From positions 113,838 to 177,837 of the forward strand of contig QQUA01000012.1 in NCBI GenBank assembly GCA_008501825.1: a stretch of DNA of 64,000 nt. Direction: 5' to 3'. The notes under the pieces were generated by a model. The model was given only the letters and a program-made list of their open reading frames with translations, was not told the origin of the DNA and ran no database searches. This document shows, piece by piece, positions 42,099 to 51,191 of this stretch. Source of the stretch: Planctomycetota bacterium (GTDB taxonomy: Bacteria > Planctomycetota > UBA1135). Positions within the stretch are counted from its first letter, which is position 1. Each line of letters begins with the position of its first letter. Made by a program: the position numbers and the translations under genes.

Positions 42099-42943
42099 GA
42101 CCCGACCTCCCATTTCCATTCAGCGTCTTCGCCGGTCCGGTCAAAGCCGGCGGCAGACCAAGGAAATTCTCCTCCGGCCAGGATTTGGCCGTCCCGGGCT
42201 TGTTCGCACCAGCGTTCCGCCCTTTCCCAAGCTTTGCCGGTGAGTTCGAATCCGGGCTCTCGAGGGTCGGGCAGGGAATGAGCTTCACCAGAACCCAGGC
42301 AAATACCGACGGCGAAGCTGGCTTCGGCCACGATCCCTTGCAAGGCTTTCAGACCGTTGAGGTCGGAGTTCGAAGCCGGCAAAACGGCCCAAGCTCGATG
42401 CACCGCCCACAAGAGCACGATCCCTCCCGCCTGGCTCAAGACCCGGTGAAAGGCTTTCCTGCTACCGGCCTTGGCTTCATCGGACGGTTCGGTCGAAACG
42501 CGACAAACGATGCTGAAGAATGGAAGTCCCGGTTCGAGGCTTCGGGCTTTTTGGCGCTGTTGGATCTGCTTCCAATGTTGCAGTTCCGCCCTTGCCTGGG
42601 CCGCCATCCGTCGGTGACCCAGCTCCTCCCGAGCGTCGCGAAGGAGGATCCAGTTCCGCCCTTCTTCAGCCGGCCAAAGATGGACGTCGAAGGCGGAGTC
42701 GGTCCCGGCTTGCACCGCTGGCAAGAAAGTGGCGCATTGGGCCGGCCACATGGCCTGCAGCCAAGGCAATAGCTGTGCCAAAGGTTGCTTCGGAGTGGGT
42801 TCGGGCAAACTCAGATCGAACCAGTCGCCACCGCTGAGTTCAATCCGACCTTCTTGATCGAGGCGGAGCCAGAGGATTTTTTCTTTGCTGTCGCAGAACT
42901 GCAGCCAATATCGGCGGACTTCCTCGGGCCAGCCCTCGCTCAT
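42095..42943 (-). CDS. PAS-like / degenerate cyclase-like protein
   Basis: A 282-residue protein without membrane segments or signal. Residues 1–110 have a PAS-like alternation (ILWLRLDQEGRIELSGGDW, AFDVHLWPAEEGRNWILLRD). A helical linker rich in Gln/Arg follows (ELQHWKQIQQRQKA). The C-terminal half begins PGLPFFSIVCRVST and contains VAEASFAVGICLGSGEAH and GKAWERAERWCEQARDGQIL, reminiscent of the class III cyclase late strands and helix, but the metal-binding Asp residues are missing. I call no enzyme activity. It overlaps both neighbours by 4 bp (GTPase before, kinase after), so it is a fixed part of the operon. It probably couples the GTPase to the kinase. Confidence 0.5.
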   Translation of the reverse strand: MSEGWPEEVRRYWLQFCDSKEKILWLRLDQEGRIELSGGDWFDLSLPEPTPKQPLAQLLPWLQAMWPAQCATFLPAVQAGTDSAFDVHLWPAEEGRNWILLRDAREELGHRRMAAQARAELQHWKQIQQRQKARSLEPGLPFFSIVCRVSTEPSDEAKAGSRKAFHRVLSQAGGIVLLWAVHRAWAVLPASNSDLNGLKALQGIVAEASFAVGICLGSGEAHSLPDPREPGFELTGKAWERAERWCEQARDGQILAGGEFPWSAAGFDRTGEDAEWKWEVGS

Positions 42944-43437
42944 GATTGCAGGCTCATTTCTGCAAGCCTCCGAAAGGCGCTTTCTACTCCCTTTCCGGTT
43001 CGGGCGCTGGTTTCTTGAAATTCCCAGCCGCGCGCCTGCAATTCATCCAGGTTGCCTTGATCCAACTCCCATTGGCGAGTTAGATCGGCTTTGTTCAACA
43101 AGGTCATAAAAGGAATTCCGTTGAGGGTGGCTTGGAATCGCTGCTGCAATTCCAAGGCATGCTCCAAAGTATCCCTGCGAGTGCCGTCGGCGACCAGGAA
43201 GTAAGCGTGGGTGCCCCGCAAATAACTTTCCTGCAGGCGCTGGAACTCGTCGTCGCCATGCAAATCCCAAACCAGGAGCAATACTTTGCGGTCGCCGGCA
43301 ACGACTTCTTTCTTGTCAATCTTGACTCCGACCGTGGTCAGATAGGTTTCGCTGAAAACCTGGTGAACGTATTGAGCCACCAGGCTGGTTTTCCCCACCG
43401 CCGGAGAACCGAGCAGGCAAATCTTTTTCTGTAGCAT
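42940..43437 (-). CDS. Ras-like small GTPase
   Basis: A 165-residue GTP-binding protein of the Ras/Rab/MglA superfamily. G1 is GSPAVGKTS (residues 10–18), G2 TTVG (34–37), G3 WDLHGDDEF (57–65), G4 NKAD (115–118), G5 TSAR (143–146). The G3 loop has HGDD instead of AGQE: the catalytic Gln of Ras is absent, so intrinsic hydrolysis should be slow or need a partner. No lipidation signal or extra domain is present. It lies between the large membrane protein (9 bp upstream) and the PAS/cyclase-like gene (4-bp overlap). Bacterial Ras-like GTPases usually control polarity or motility; no MglB/roadblock partner is present. Confidence 0.9.
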   Translation of the reverse strand: MLQKKICLLGSPAVGKTSLVAQYVHQVFSETYLTTVGVKIDKKEVVAGDRKVLLLVWDLHGDDEFQRLQESYLRGTHAYFLVADGTRRDTLEHALELQQRFQATLNGIPFMTLLNKADLTRQWELDQGNLDELQARGWEFQETSARTGKGVESAFRRLAEMSLQS

Positions 43438-43446
43438 GAGGTCGAT

Positions 43447-45159
43447 CTAATCTTGGCTGTGCCGATTCGGCCAGGCAAGTCGGAATTGGAGAGAAGGGCT
43501 TCCTTCGGTCAGAAATACTGGATCCCAGGCGCTGTTTCGGCGCAAGTTGGCCGGAAGGGCGGCCAACAGGTTTTGCCACCGTTCCGTGGCCAGCGATTCG
43601 GATTCGTTGGCTTGCCGATCGATGCGGACTTGTCCTTCCATGCTCAAGCCCATTCGGACGGCCGCTCGATGCAGACGCTCCATGCCCTCAAGCCAGCGAT
43701 TTTGGGCGTCGGAACTCAAATCGGCGAAAGCCGACGCTTGAGGGGGAAACATCCAGGTATACGATTCCAGGTCTTGGGCGGCTTGCTCCAAAGCCATGGC
43801 ATCGGTGTCCTGCAACGCGGTGCGATTCACCTTTCGAATTCCCGGAATCAACGGCGCCTGCAAATCCAAGCGCCGAATCCAAGCGTGGTTTGCCCGGCCT
43901 TCCACTTGGAGGAGGCCCTGTTCCAATACTTGCAGGCGAACCTCATCCGGGGCTTCCAGGAGAGCGGCGGCTCGCCTTTCGACCAGGGTAGGAGTCAAGG
44001 CGTGATAGGCCTCCCATTGCCATTGAATGTTCTGCGGCCGAAGGAGGTGTTGCCCAGCGAGAGCCTGGGGGTCGGCGGCGAAAGGGTCTTTCAATCCGTG
44101 AACGAAAAAGTTGCCGTTTCGCCTTCCGCTTTCTACTACGGTGATTCCAGGTTCCGTTCCCAGATGGTCCAGAAAGCCGTTCCAGCGCCGCTTCATTTGG
44201 AAATCACGTACTAAGACCACGGTCAGCCAAATGCTGAATAGCAAGAGGGCCAAGATCAACATCGAAGCACTGACCCAATTGGGCTTTTGGGAGCGCTTTT
44301 CTTCAACCAGGCAGCTTTCTAAATGAGTCTCGGTATCGGCGAAAGGGTCGGAATCGCCTTGGAAGTTCCCAAGTTGAGCTCCAAATTCCAGATGGACTCT
44401 TTCCAGTGCCCGGTTCATCCGCTCGCGCAAATGGCTTGCCGGGGGAATGCCTCGGACGACCACCGCCAAATAAGCTTCCGGGCCATGTTCAGTCAATACA
44501 CTGACTTCGCCGACTTCGAATTGTTGCAAACCTCCGGCTTCGGAAAATGAATCGCCGACGAAATCTTGAATCACCGAAACCATGGCCGGAACCGCTTCGG
44601 GATGGCCCAAGCGGACGTCATCGGCAGCAACGTGGTGAAGGAGCAGCGAAGTTTCCCGATGGATGAGGAAAACCTGTTCCACCCGGTAGACCAGGCTCTT
44701 CAATAAGACGATTTGAGCGAAAGGCACCCCGGTTCGCCACGATTCCCAGCGCCAGCGCAGGCCTCGGGGAGTCAGGCTGTGTTCCAAGGTTTGGTTGATT
44801 CCCTGAACCATGCCGCGGATGGCGTTGGCGATCGCCTTGCGGATGGCTGGGCCGATAATCGGGAAAATGGCTTCGGCGATAGGCTTGGGATTGCGGCGCA
44901 CCGAGGCGTCCAAGGCTCCTTCAATCGTTTGCCCTAGGGCCTGGCTGAGTTGCTCGTCCCGGGCTGTGCTTCTTCGAATGGCCGCCGGTAAAGCTCGGCT
45001 GATCTCTTCCGCTCGGATGCCCTGATCGTCCAATCGGGCGCGCAGCCGATCCAGCTCCTTTTGAATCCTTTCCGGGGCCGCGTTGCCGAGGATCAACTCA
45101 CGCAATCGCTCGAGTTCGTCCTGAGCGTTCGGCGTCGTGGTTGGACTTCGGCGGGGCAT
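43447..45159 (-). CDS. Membrane protein related to OmpA-family N-terminal region
   Basis: A 570-residue protein. Residues 80–175 hold the conserved block FPIIGPAIRKAIANAIRGM, NQTLEHSLTPRGLRWRWESW, RTGVPFAQIVLLKSLVYRVE and QVFLIHRETSLLLHHV. I recall this block from the N-terminus of OmpA-family proteins in many bacteria. One transmembrane helix is near residue 305 (LILALLLFSIWLTVVLV). The C-terminal half has BON-like repeats, as in those proteins, but the peptidoglycan-binding OmpA domain is missing. The N-terminus is cytoplasmic in this orientation and could recruit the GTPase. It is spaced 28 bp from the coiled-coil gene and 9 bp from the GTPase gene. Confidence 0.68.
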   Translation of the reverse strand: MPRRSPTTTPNAQDELERLRELILGNAAPERIQKELDRLRARLDDQGIRAEEISRALPAAIRRSTARDEQLSQALGQTIEGALDASVRRNPKPIAEAIFPIIGPAIRKAIANAIRGMVQGINQTLEHSLTPRGLRWRWESWRTGVPFAQIVLLKSLVYRVEQVFLIHRETSLLLHHVAADDVRLGHPEAVPAMVSVIQDFVGDSFSEAGGLQQFEVGEVSVLTEHGPEAYLAVVVRGIPPASHLRERMNRALERVHLEFGAQLGNFQGDSDPFADTETHLESCLVEEKRSQKPNWVSASMLILALLLFSIWLTVVLVRDFQMKRRWNGFLDHLGTEPGITVVESGRRNGNFFVHGLKDPFAADPQALAGQHLLRPQNIQWQWEAYHALTPTLVERRAAALLEAPDEVRLQVLEQGLLQVEGRANHAWIRRLDLQAPLIPGIRKVNRTALQDTDAMALEQAAQDLESYTWMFPPQASAFADLSSDAQNRWLEGMERLHRAAVRMGLSMEGQVRIDRQANESESLATERWQNLLAALPANLRRNSAWDPVFLTEGSPSLQFRLAWPNRHSQD

Positions 45160-45187
45160 ATTGGCGGCAGGTTTTCCCGATCTTGGG

Positions 45188-45691
45188 CTACTTGGCCTTT
45201 TCCTCGACCGGCGCTTGCAAAGCTCCAGTCAAGCGCTGGGCCACTCCATTGAACAAATTGGCCAAATCGCTGCGGTTGGCCTTGTCTTCCTGAAGTCGAT
45301 CCAAACCCTTGCGGGTGCTTTTTTCCATCTTGTCCATGCCTTCCCGCATGTCTTTGGAAAGGCGTTTGCCCAGGTCCTGGATTCGGTCGGTCAATTCCTT
45401 GCCCATGGCCTTCATCGCCTTTTCCAAATCCTGCACCTGAACGTGGCGGGCTTGGGATTCTTCATCCAGGCGGACTCCCAAGGAATCGAATTCTTGCCGT
45501 ACGAATTGATCCAGCTCTTGAACCGACTTGGCCGACTCCTCCCTGGTTTGTTGCAACTCGCGGCGAAAATCGGCCTCCATTTGATCCATGCGACTCTGCA
45601 GGGACCGAATTTGAGCGCCGAACAAAAGGTCTCGAACCTGCTCCAGTGCGCCGTTACTGGAAGTGGATTCACTGGTTTCTTGCTGAGTCAT
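45188..45691 (-). CDS. Coiled-coil protein heading the GTPase operon
   Basis: A 167-residue, highly charged protein. After the start GALEQVRDLLFGAQIRSLQS it is almost wholly heptad-like (about 30–145; for example QDLEKAMKAMGKELTDRI), with no membrane or signal sequence. It ends with a short helix (ANLFNGVAQRLTGAL) that could be a docking segment. I recall a similar 'DLLFG...' start in small proteins near the OmpA-like gene in other bacteria, but I have no family name. It is the first gene of the five-gene minus-strand operon. It probably acts as a scaffold or effector of the GTPase. Confidence 0.65.
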   Translation of the reverse strand: MTQQETSESTSSNGALEQVRDLLFGAQIRSLQSRMDQMEADFRRELQQTREESAKSVQELDQFVRQEFDSLGVRLDEESQARHVQVQDLEKAMKAMGKELTDRIQDLGKRLSKDMREGMDKMEKSTRKGLDRLQEDKANRSDLANLFNGVAQRLTGALQAPVEEKAK

Positions 45692-45823
45692 TGGGGTTCC
45701 CCTTCACGAAGTGCCGGTTGGAGTCTCAGAGCCGGCAGGGCTCGGCAGTGATACTTCAGCCAAGCTCTAAGATAAGCTCTCGCGTCCATTCTGGCCAAGC
45801 TATGCAAGAGTTCGATTGCAAAT

Positions 45824-48529
45824 TCAACCCTCCTCTCCGGAGTCGGGTTCGAGCAACTTTTCCACCATCTCGGTCAACTCTTGCGGGCGGAAGGGCTTGG
45901 GCAATACCTGAATGTTCCTCTCCTGCAGGAAATCGAGGGGTAAGGAACTTTTGCTGTGCCCGCTGGTGAACAAAATGAGCGTTTCCGGAGCCTTTTCCAG
46001 GATTTTGTTCGCAGCCTCCCGGCCGCCCAATCTCGGCATCACGGCGTCTAAGAGCACCAGGGCGATTTCGGATTGGTATTTGAAAAAGGTCTTCACTGCT
46101 TCGGTGCCGTCGTGACAGGGAAGAACGTCAAAGCCGGCACTGTCCAAAATGCTGACCATGAGGTCACGAACCATTTTCTCATCTTCTGCCAGCAGAATTT
46201 TGCGGCCGCGGCCTTCTAAACGCCGGTGGCTGAATTCTCCGGCGATCGGATCGGCTTGCGGTAGATAAAGGCGAATCATGGTCCCTTCTTCAGCTTTGTC
46301 CTGAATTTCGATCATGCCATCGTGTTGCTCCATGATTCCATAGATGGTGGCCATGCCCAGGCTCTCGACTCCTTGATGGTTGGTTGCAAAGAGGGGGTCG
46401 AACAATTCTTTCTGCAAACTTTGGGCGACGCCTTGGGCTCCGATTTCCACCGTCAGCAATACGAAAGGGCCGGTCCTTGCCCACGGATTTCGCCGTTGGA
46501 AACTTTGATCCAGTCGAACGTTCTTGGTAATGAGTTTCAAGTGGCCGCCTTTGGTCATCATTTCTCCGCTGGTGACCAATAGGGTGACGAGCATTTGTTC
46601 GAACAGGGTCCGATCCAGCAATACCGAATCCAAGGACGGACTGGGTCGGAAGCCGGTGACTACCGAATCGGGAAGCAAGCCGGAAACCAGTTCCAGAACT
46701 TTGGGGATGAAGTTGTTTAGATCGGTGGGAAGCGGTTTCAATAAGTGCCCACGTCCGAAGGCAAGAAGGCGGTGAGTCAGTTCGGCGGCTCGTTCCGAAG
46801 CTTCTCGTATGAGGTGAAGATGTTCCTTGGCTGTGGAGTCGCCGGCGAGGCTTTCTTCCAGGAGTTCGGTATTGCCCATAATGACCAAAAGCAAGTTGTT
46901 GAAATCATGAGCCACTCCGCCGGCCAGGCGGGTGATCATGTCCATCCTTCGCACTCGCTGAAGTTCTTCTTGCAGGCGCCGCTTCTCCTCTTCGCTTTGT
47001 ACTTGTTCCGTGACGTCCATCGCCGTTCCGGCAAAGCGAACCGCCCGATTGTCGGAGTCGCGTTGCACCACTCGGCCGCGGTGAAAAACCCATCGCCAAT
47101 CTTGATTTTGGTCCAAAAAGCGATAGCGGGCTTCGAAAAGGGGGCTTCCCCCTTCCAAATGATGGCTGAGAATGTCTTCGACTTCAGGCCAGTCGTCGGG
47201 GTTGATTCTTTGTTTCCAGTGATGGAATCGAGTTTTTCCTTCGGCGGTGGCCCACCCGAACATTTCCGCCCAACGCTCGCCGTGAATCCAGATTTCCTGC
47301 GTGTTCATATCCCAATCCCAAAGGGCGCTCTCGGAGCCATCCAATACCGTTTCCAATCGGTCCTGCGAATGGCGCAAATCGTTCATTAAAATGTGCAAGT
47401 GAACCAGCAGGCCGATGAGTTGGCTGGCATTGGTCAAGAACAGCGATTCCGACGGCGAAAATTTTCGAGGCTGCCGGGAATGAACGCCTAAAACTCCATA
47501 TTTCTCGCTTCCCGAACTGATGGTAACGCTGAATCCACTTTGGATTTGATGTTCCTCAAGCAAAGCGGGACGTTGAAAGCGTTCTTCAGTGGCAAAGTTT
47601 TCCACGATCACCGGGCCATCGCTTTGGAAAGTGAATCCGGCTTGAGATTGGGTGCCACCACGAACGATGGCCGTTCCCACCAAACCTTCATTCCAACCGA
47701 CTCCCGCTCGGAGTAGGAAATGGTCCTTGGAAGGTATGTACTTAAGAATTTTGCAAAATTCCAAATCCAACTGCCGGGAAACTTCGGCCGTGACCTCATG
47801 CAAAAAAGATTGGAGCGGGGGCTCCTGGAGAGCTTTCAAACTAAGGGAAACCAAGGCTTGCTGCCTTCTCCGCAGGCGATCTTGCTCCCGGGCCAAACGC
47901 CGTTCTTCGGTATTTTCTTGGCAAACGGCGATGAGGTTCTTGGCGGTCTTGCCTTTCCGCTCTACTCGGGGCGAGGGAGAATCCGGAAACGAGGTCGGCA
48001 TCAAGCTGGCGGTGAAGCTTCTGGGTGAAGTGCCGTTTCCGGAGCGAAATTCGACTTCGAGCAGGCCGGACCGAAAGGCTTTCTCCATGGCCGCCTTTAA
48101 AGCCGCACGGTCTGCTTCCATGGCCAAATCGGTGAAATGGAAAGTCGAATCTTGTGGTTGAATCCATTCGAATTTCTGGCGCGCGGCTTGATTGAGGTCG
48201 CGGATGCAACCGTCTCCGTCCATTTCCAAAACGCAGAGCGGGGTGGCGTGGATCCATTTCGGGAATAGGTTGGATTCAGGTTCCCGGGCGGAGCGTGGCC
48301 ACCAAGCGACTACGCCCAAAACCACCAGGCCAAGAGTCAGGACCGGGCGAAATCCTGGTGGAAACTCAGTCGGGTTGGAAATATCTAGCCAAAGCAGGGT
48401 GAGCAGAACCAGCGCCGCCAGAGTGGAAAAGAGTCGGAAGGCTCGGGATTCACCAGGAGCCCCTCGGGCCATCTTGGCCAAGATGGCCACTCCACCCATT
48501 GCACCCAGGACGTGGAGGACGGTCTCCAA
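45824..48529 (-). CDS. Hybrid histidine kinase with degenerate ATP site
   Basis: A 901-residue protein. Two or three membrane helices (about 3–20, 32–50, 62–76), PAS (90–205), GAF (225–375), PAS/PAC (390–510), HisKA with GGVAHDFNNLL (His541), ATPase-like domain (600–760), receiver (776–895). The receiver is intact (AEDE, phospho-Asp828, LFTSGHS, Lys878 in PKPF). The ATPase-like domain has lost its signatures: NARDAM is TSGEMM, the DxGxG loop reads EIGAQG, and GLGL is ESLGM. It probably cannot bind ATP and would depend on another kinase, perhaps the one at 42098. TTG at 48529 or ATG at 48499 starts it. Confidence 0.87.
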   Translation of the reverse strand: METVLHVLGAMGGVAILAKMARGAPGESRAFRLFSTLAALVLLTLLWLDISNPTEFPPGFRPVLTLGLVVLGVVAWWPRSAREPESNLFPKWIHATPLCVLEMDGDGCIRDLNQAARQKFEWIQPQDSTFHFTDLAMEADRAALKAAMEKAFRSGLLEVEFRSGNGTSPRSFTASLMPTSFPDSPSPRVERKGKTAKNLIAVCQENTEERRLAREQDRLRRRQQALVSLSLKALQEPPLQSFLHEVTAEVSRQLDLEFCKILKYIPSKDHFLLRAGVGWNEGLVGTAIVRGGTQSQAGFTFQSDGPVIVENFATEERFQRPALLEEHQIQSGFSVTISSGSEKYGVLGVHSRQPRKFSPSESLFLTNASQLIGLLVHLHILMNDLRHSQDRLETVLDGSESALWDWDMNTQEIWIHGERWAEMFGWATAEGKTRFHHWKQRINPDDWPEVEDILSHHLEGGSPLFEARYRFLDQNQDWRWVFHRGRVVQRDSDNRAVRFAGTAMDVTEQVQSEEEKRRLQEELQRVRRMDMITRLAGGVAHDFNNLLLVIMGNTELLEESLAGDSTAKEHLHLIREASERAAELTHRLLAFGRGHLLKPLPTDLNNFIPKVLELVSGLLPDSVVTGFRPSPSLDSVLLDRTLFEQMLVTLLVTSGEMMTKGGHLKLITKNVRLDQSFQRRNPWARTGPFVLLTVEIGAQGVAQSLQKELFDPLFATNHQGVESLGMATIYGIMEQHDGMIEIQDKAEEGTMIRLYLPQADPIAGEFSHRRLEGRGRKILLAEDEKMVRDLMVSILDSAGFDVLPCHDGTEAVKTFFKYQSEIALVLLDAVMPRLGGREAANKILEKAPETLILFTSGHSKSSLPLDFLQERNIQVLPKPFRPQELTEMVEKLLEPDSGEEG

Positions 48530-48592
48530 AATTCGCTGGAACGTTGGATCGAACCTACGGTATTTAACCCGCGTCCCGGCTTTATTCCAGCC

Positions 48593-49486
48593 TTAGACCG
48601 GCAGCCGTTGACTGGCTAATTCCGCTGCGCCAAGAATACCTGCATCGTTGCCCAGTTCCGCCGGCGACAATTGAAATTCCGAGGCTTGTCGGCCGTTGGC
48701 TCGCAATGCCAGGGCCTGCAAGGCCGTCGGTCGGATCAAATCCAAAATGGGGCTGCCGCCGCCGCCGAACAGGAAGACCCGCAAATCCAGGAGCAAGACC
48801 ACTTGCGCCAGAGCGGTGCCCAAATGCAGCCCCGCTTTTTCGAACAAAACTCGGGCGGTCCGGTCTCCTCGGCGGGCTTGGTCGGCCAACCCTTTGAGGT
48901 TTTCGGTCACGATGCCTTCATCTTTGGCCCAGCGCACCAGGCTGGTGGCCGATACCGCCGCCTCCAGGCAGCCGGTGGCTCCACAGCCGCAACGGCGATC
49001 GTGACCGGCGAACAAGTGACCGAATTCTCCCGCCATGCCACCGGGGCCGCGCCACAACTGGCCGTTCAGGAATACGCCGCCCCCGATGCCGGTCCCGATG
49101 GTGGCCAACAAGAAGCTGGGAAACTGGCGTCCGGCTCCGAATTTGGCTTCGCCGAAAGTGGCGGCGTTGGCATCGTTCTCCAGGTGGATTGGCACTCCAA
49201 GAGTTTGTTCCAGCCGGTCGACCAACGGTTGCTCTTCTAAAAACCGCAAATTGGGGGAGTCCAGCACCACTCGGTGATCGGGGTCCGTGACCCCGGGGAC
49301 GCCGATTCCGACACCTTTCATCGGGCCGCCTTGAGAAACCTCTTGAATCAGGCGGACGATGTCGTCGCAAAAGCGGTCGAAGTCCAATTGGGTCGGCAAG
49401 TGATGGCGGCGCAAGACCACTCCGCGATGGACCACCCCGGCTTTGATGAAGGTCCCGCCTAGATCCACTCCGATTTTTTTCGGCAT
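48593..49486 (-). CDS. ROK-family sugar kinase (glucokinase-like)
   Basis: A 297-residue ROK protein. The ATP phosphate loop KIGVDLGGTFIKAGVV opens it; GVGIGVPGVTDP and LENDANAATFGEAKFGAG (catalytic Asp) follow. LLATIGTGIGGGVFLNG precedes EFGHLFAGHD and the zinc site CGCGATGCLE (Cys-x-Cys-Gly-x2-Gly-Cys). No HTH domain is present, so it is an enzyme, not a ROK repressor. It probably phosphorylates glucose or an N-acetylated amino sugar in the cytoplasm. The ATG at 49486 follows one base after the M28 peptidase stop. Confidence 0.9.
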   Translation of the reverse strand: MPKKIGVDLGGTFIKAGVVHRGVVLRRHHLPTQLDFDRFCDDIVRLIQEVSQGGPMKGVGIGVPGVTDPDHRVVLDSPNLRFLEEQPLVDRLEQTLGVPIHLENDANAATFGEAKFGAGRQFPSFLLATIGTGIGGGVFLNGQLWRGPGGMAGEFGHLFAGHDRRCGCGATGCLEAAVSATSLVRWAKDEGIVTENLKGLADQARRGDRTARVLFEKAGLHLGTALAQVVLLLDLRVFLFGGGGSPILDLIRPTALQALALRANGRQASEFQLSPAELGNDAGILGAAELASQRLPV

Positions 49487-49487
49487 C

Positions 49488-51185
49488 TTAGAAGTCCAAT
49501 CGCTGCTCGAAGGAAATCGGCCATTGCACTCGAAGCCGGGCTTCCCGTTGGAACACCGGGCGAAGGCGGTTGTAACCGTCTTCAAACGGCGGAGCCTGTT
49601 TTAGATCCGCCAAACTTCGAATCAAGCGGTGAGCCAAAATCAAAATGCGGCTTTGGCTTTGGTAATCGATCTTGAGCCAAGTATCGGTGGGGCGGTGATA
49701 GTCCGGATGTTCGTCGGTATTGAAAAACACTACCGGTATGCCGGCGTAGTAAAACGGCGCTTGATCGCTGCGGTCGAAAAACTCCTCGCTTTCAAAGTCC
49801 AAGTCCAGAGCCAAGTCCTCGGCGTGACGTTCGACCAGAGAACGCAACATCGGGCTGGAACGGGTTCCCACTACGTGGAGCCGGCGGTTTCGACTGCGTC
49901 CGATCATGTCCAAATTGACCATGGCGGCGATGGAAGTCCAGGGAACCGGCGGGTCTTGCAAGAACCAAGCGGAGCCCAGCAGGCCGTATTCTTCGCCGGA
50001 AAAGGCCACGAACATCAAACTGCGCTCCGGCGCCTGATCGCGGCCGGCAAAGGCTTCCGCCAAGGCCAGCAATCCGACCACCCCGGAGGCATTGTCGTCG
50101 GCTCCGTTCCAAATCGTGCCGGCTTCGTTGTGACCGACGTGATCGAAATGAGCTCCGATCACGATGAATTCATCCGGCTTCACCGAGCCGGGCAAGACGG
50201 CGACTACGTTGCGGCCCCATTTCCCCGGCGTTTGCAAGGCGGCTTGCAACTCCACGGAAGCGGGTAATTCGAAACTGCGTCCGGCTTCCGCCAAATCCAC
50301 GTCGGCGACCCATTCGGACGGACTTCGTTCGGCGGTTCGAAACAATCGTTCCAGGACCGGCCGGGAAATGAAGAAAACCGGAAGGTCGGTACCCAAGGGA
50401 CCGCTGACTTGCAATTGGATGTAAAGCTGATCGGCGACCTGAGCGGCGGTGAAGTTGGTGTCGGCCAGTTCCTTGGGGTCCAATTGGGCTTGGACCAGAG
50501 GAATGAGCTGGTTGAACATGCGCGAAAAAGCCGGCCAGTACGGGGCTCCGGGAGAATGGAAGCGCTCCAACAATCCCGGTGCATCGGCCACCAGCACGGC
50601 CACGGCTCCTCGTTCCCGGCAAGCTCGGATCTTTTTCGCCAACTGGCTTTGCGGCAAAAAACGACGACCGTGGAATCGGCTGTTTCGCTGATTGGCCTGC
50701 GGCTCCCAGCGCAGGATCAGGGCGACCTTGCCCTCTAAATCCAACAAACCGAAATCGTCATACTCCATTTCCGGACTGGTCAGGGCGTAGCCGGCGAAGG
50801 CCACCGGAGCTCGGACTCGGCCCAACGGGGCCCCGGGGTGGGGCAGAAAGGACTCTCCTGCTTGCCAGCTTTGCAGCAGCTCGCCTCCGGCATCGAACAG
50901 TTTCAAGCCGCACCGTTCCTGATCCAGGCGCCGAATCGAAGCCGGAAAGGACTGAAAGAACTGGCCTCGATTCCCTCCCTGAAGGCCGAAGGCGCGAAAA
51001 CGGGAAGCGATGAATTCCGCCGCTACTTGGGCACCGAAGCTGCCGGTGGCCCGGCCGCCGAGTTCGTCGGAAGCCAGGAACTGCATGTCCACCGCCAGGC
51101 GCTCCGGTCGCAGGGACGGGTAGGCCAAGCTGGCCGGGGCTTCTTGGGCCCACGGCAGGAGGGCCAGCAGAGGCAGGAGCAGCAA
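49488..51185 (-). CDS. Secreted M28-family aminopeptidase with PA domain
   Basis: A 565-residue exported metalloprotease. The signal MLLLPLLALLPWAQEAP leads into an N-domain (GGRATGSFGAQVAAEFIASR), then an inserted PA-type region (about 110–210), and the M28 catalytic core. Zinc ligands are visible: His in IGAHFDHVG, Asp in NGADDNASG, Glu-Glu in FSGEEYG, Asp in NLDMIG, His in HRPTDTW. It removes N-terminal residues from peptides outside the cytoplasm. The start is TTG at 51185, supported by an aagga 5 bases before it that overlaps the M48 stop. It lies one base from the ROK gene. Confidence 0.9.
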   Translation of the reverse strand: MLLLPLLALLPWAQEAPASLAYPSLRPERLAVDMQFLASDELGGRATGSFGAQVAAEFIASRFRAFGLQGGNRGQFFQSFPASIRRLDQERCGLKLFDAGGELLQSWQAGESFLPHPGAPLGRVRAPVAFAGYALTSPEMEYDDFGLLDLEGKVALILRWEPQANQRNSRFHGRRFLPQSQLAKKIRACRERGAVAVLVADAPGLLERFHSPGAPYWPAFSRMFNQLIPLVQAQLDPKELADTNFTAAQVADQLYIQLQVSGPLGTDLPVFFISRPVLERLFRTAERSPSEWVADVDLAEAGRSFELPASVELQAALQTPGKWGRNVVAVLPGSVKPDEFIVIGAHFDHVGHNEAGTIWNGADDNASGVVGLLALAEAFAGRDQAPERSLMFVAFSGEEYGLLGSAWFLQDPPVPWTSIAAMVNLDMIGRSRNRRLHVVGTRSSPMLRSLVERHAEDLALDLDFESEEFFDRSDQAPFYYAGIPVVFFNTDEHPDYHRPTDTWLKIDYQSQSRILILAHRLIRSLADLKQAPPFEDGYNRLRPVFQREARLRVQWPISFEQRLDF

Positions 51186-51191
51186 GGTTCC

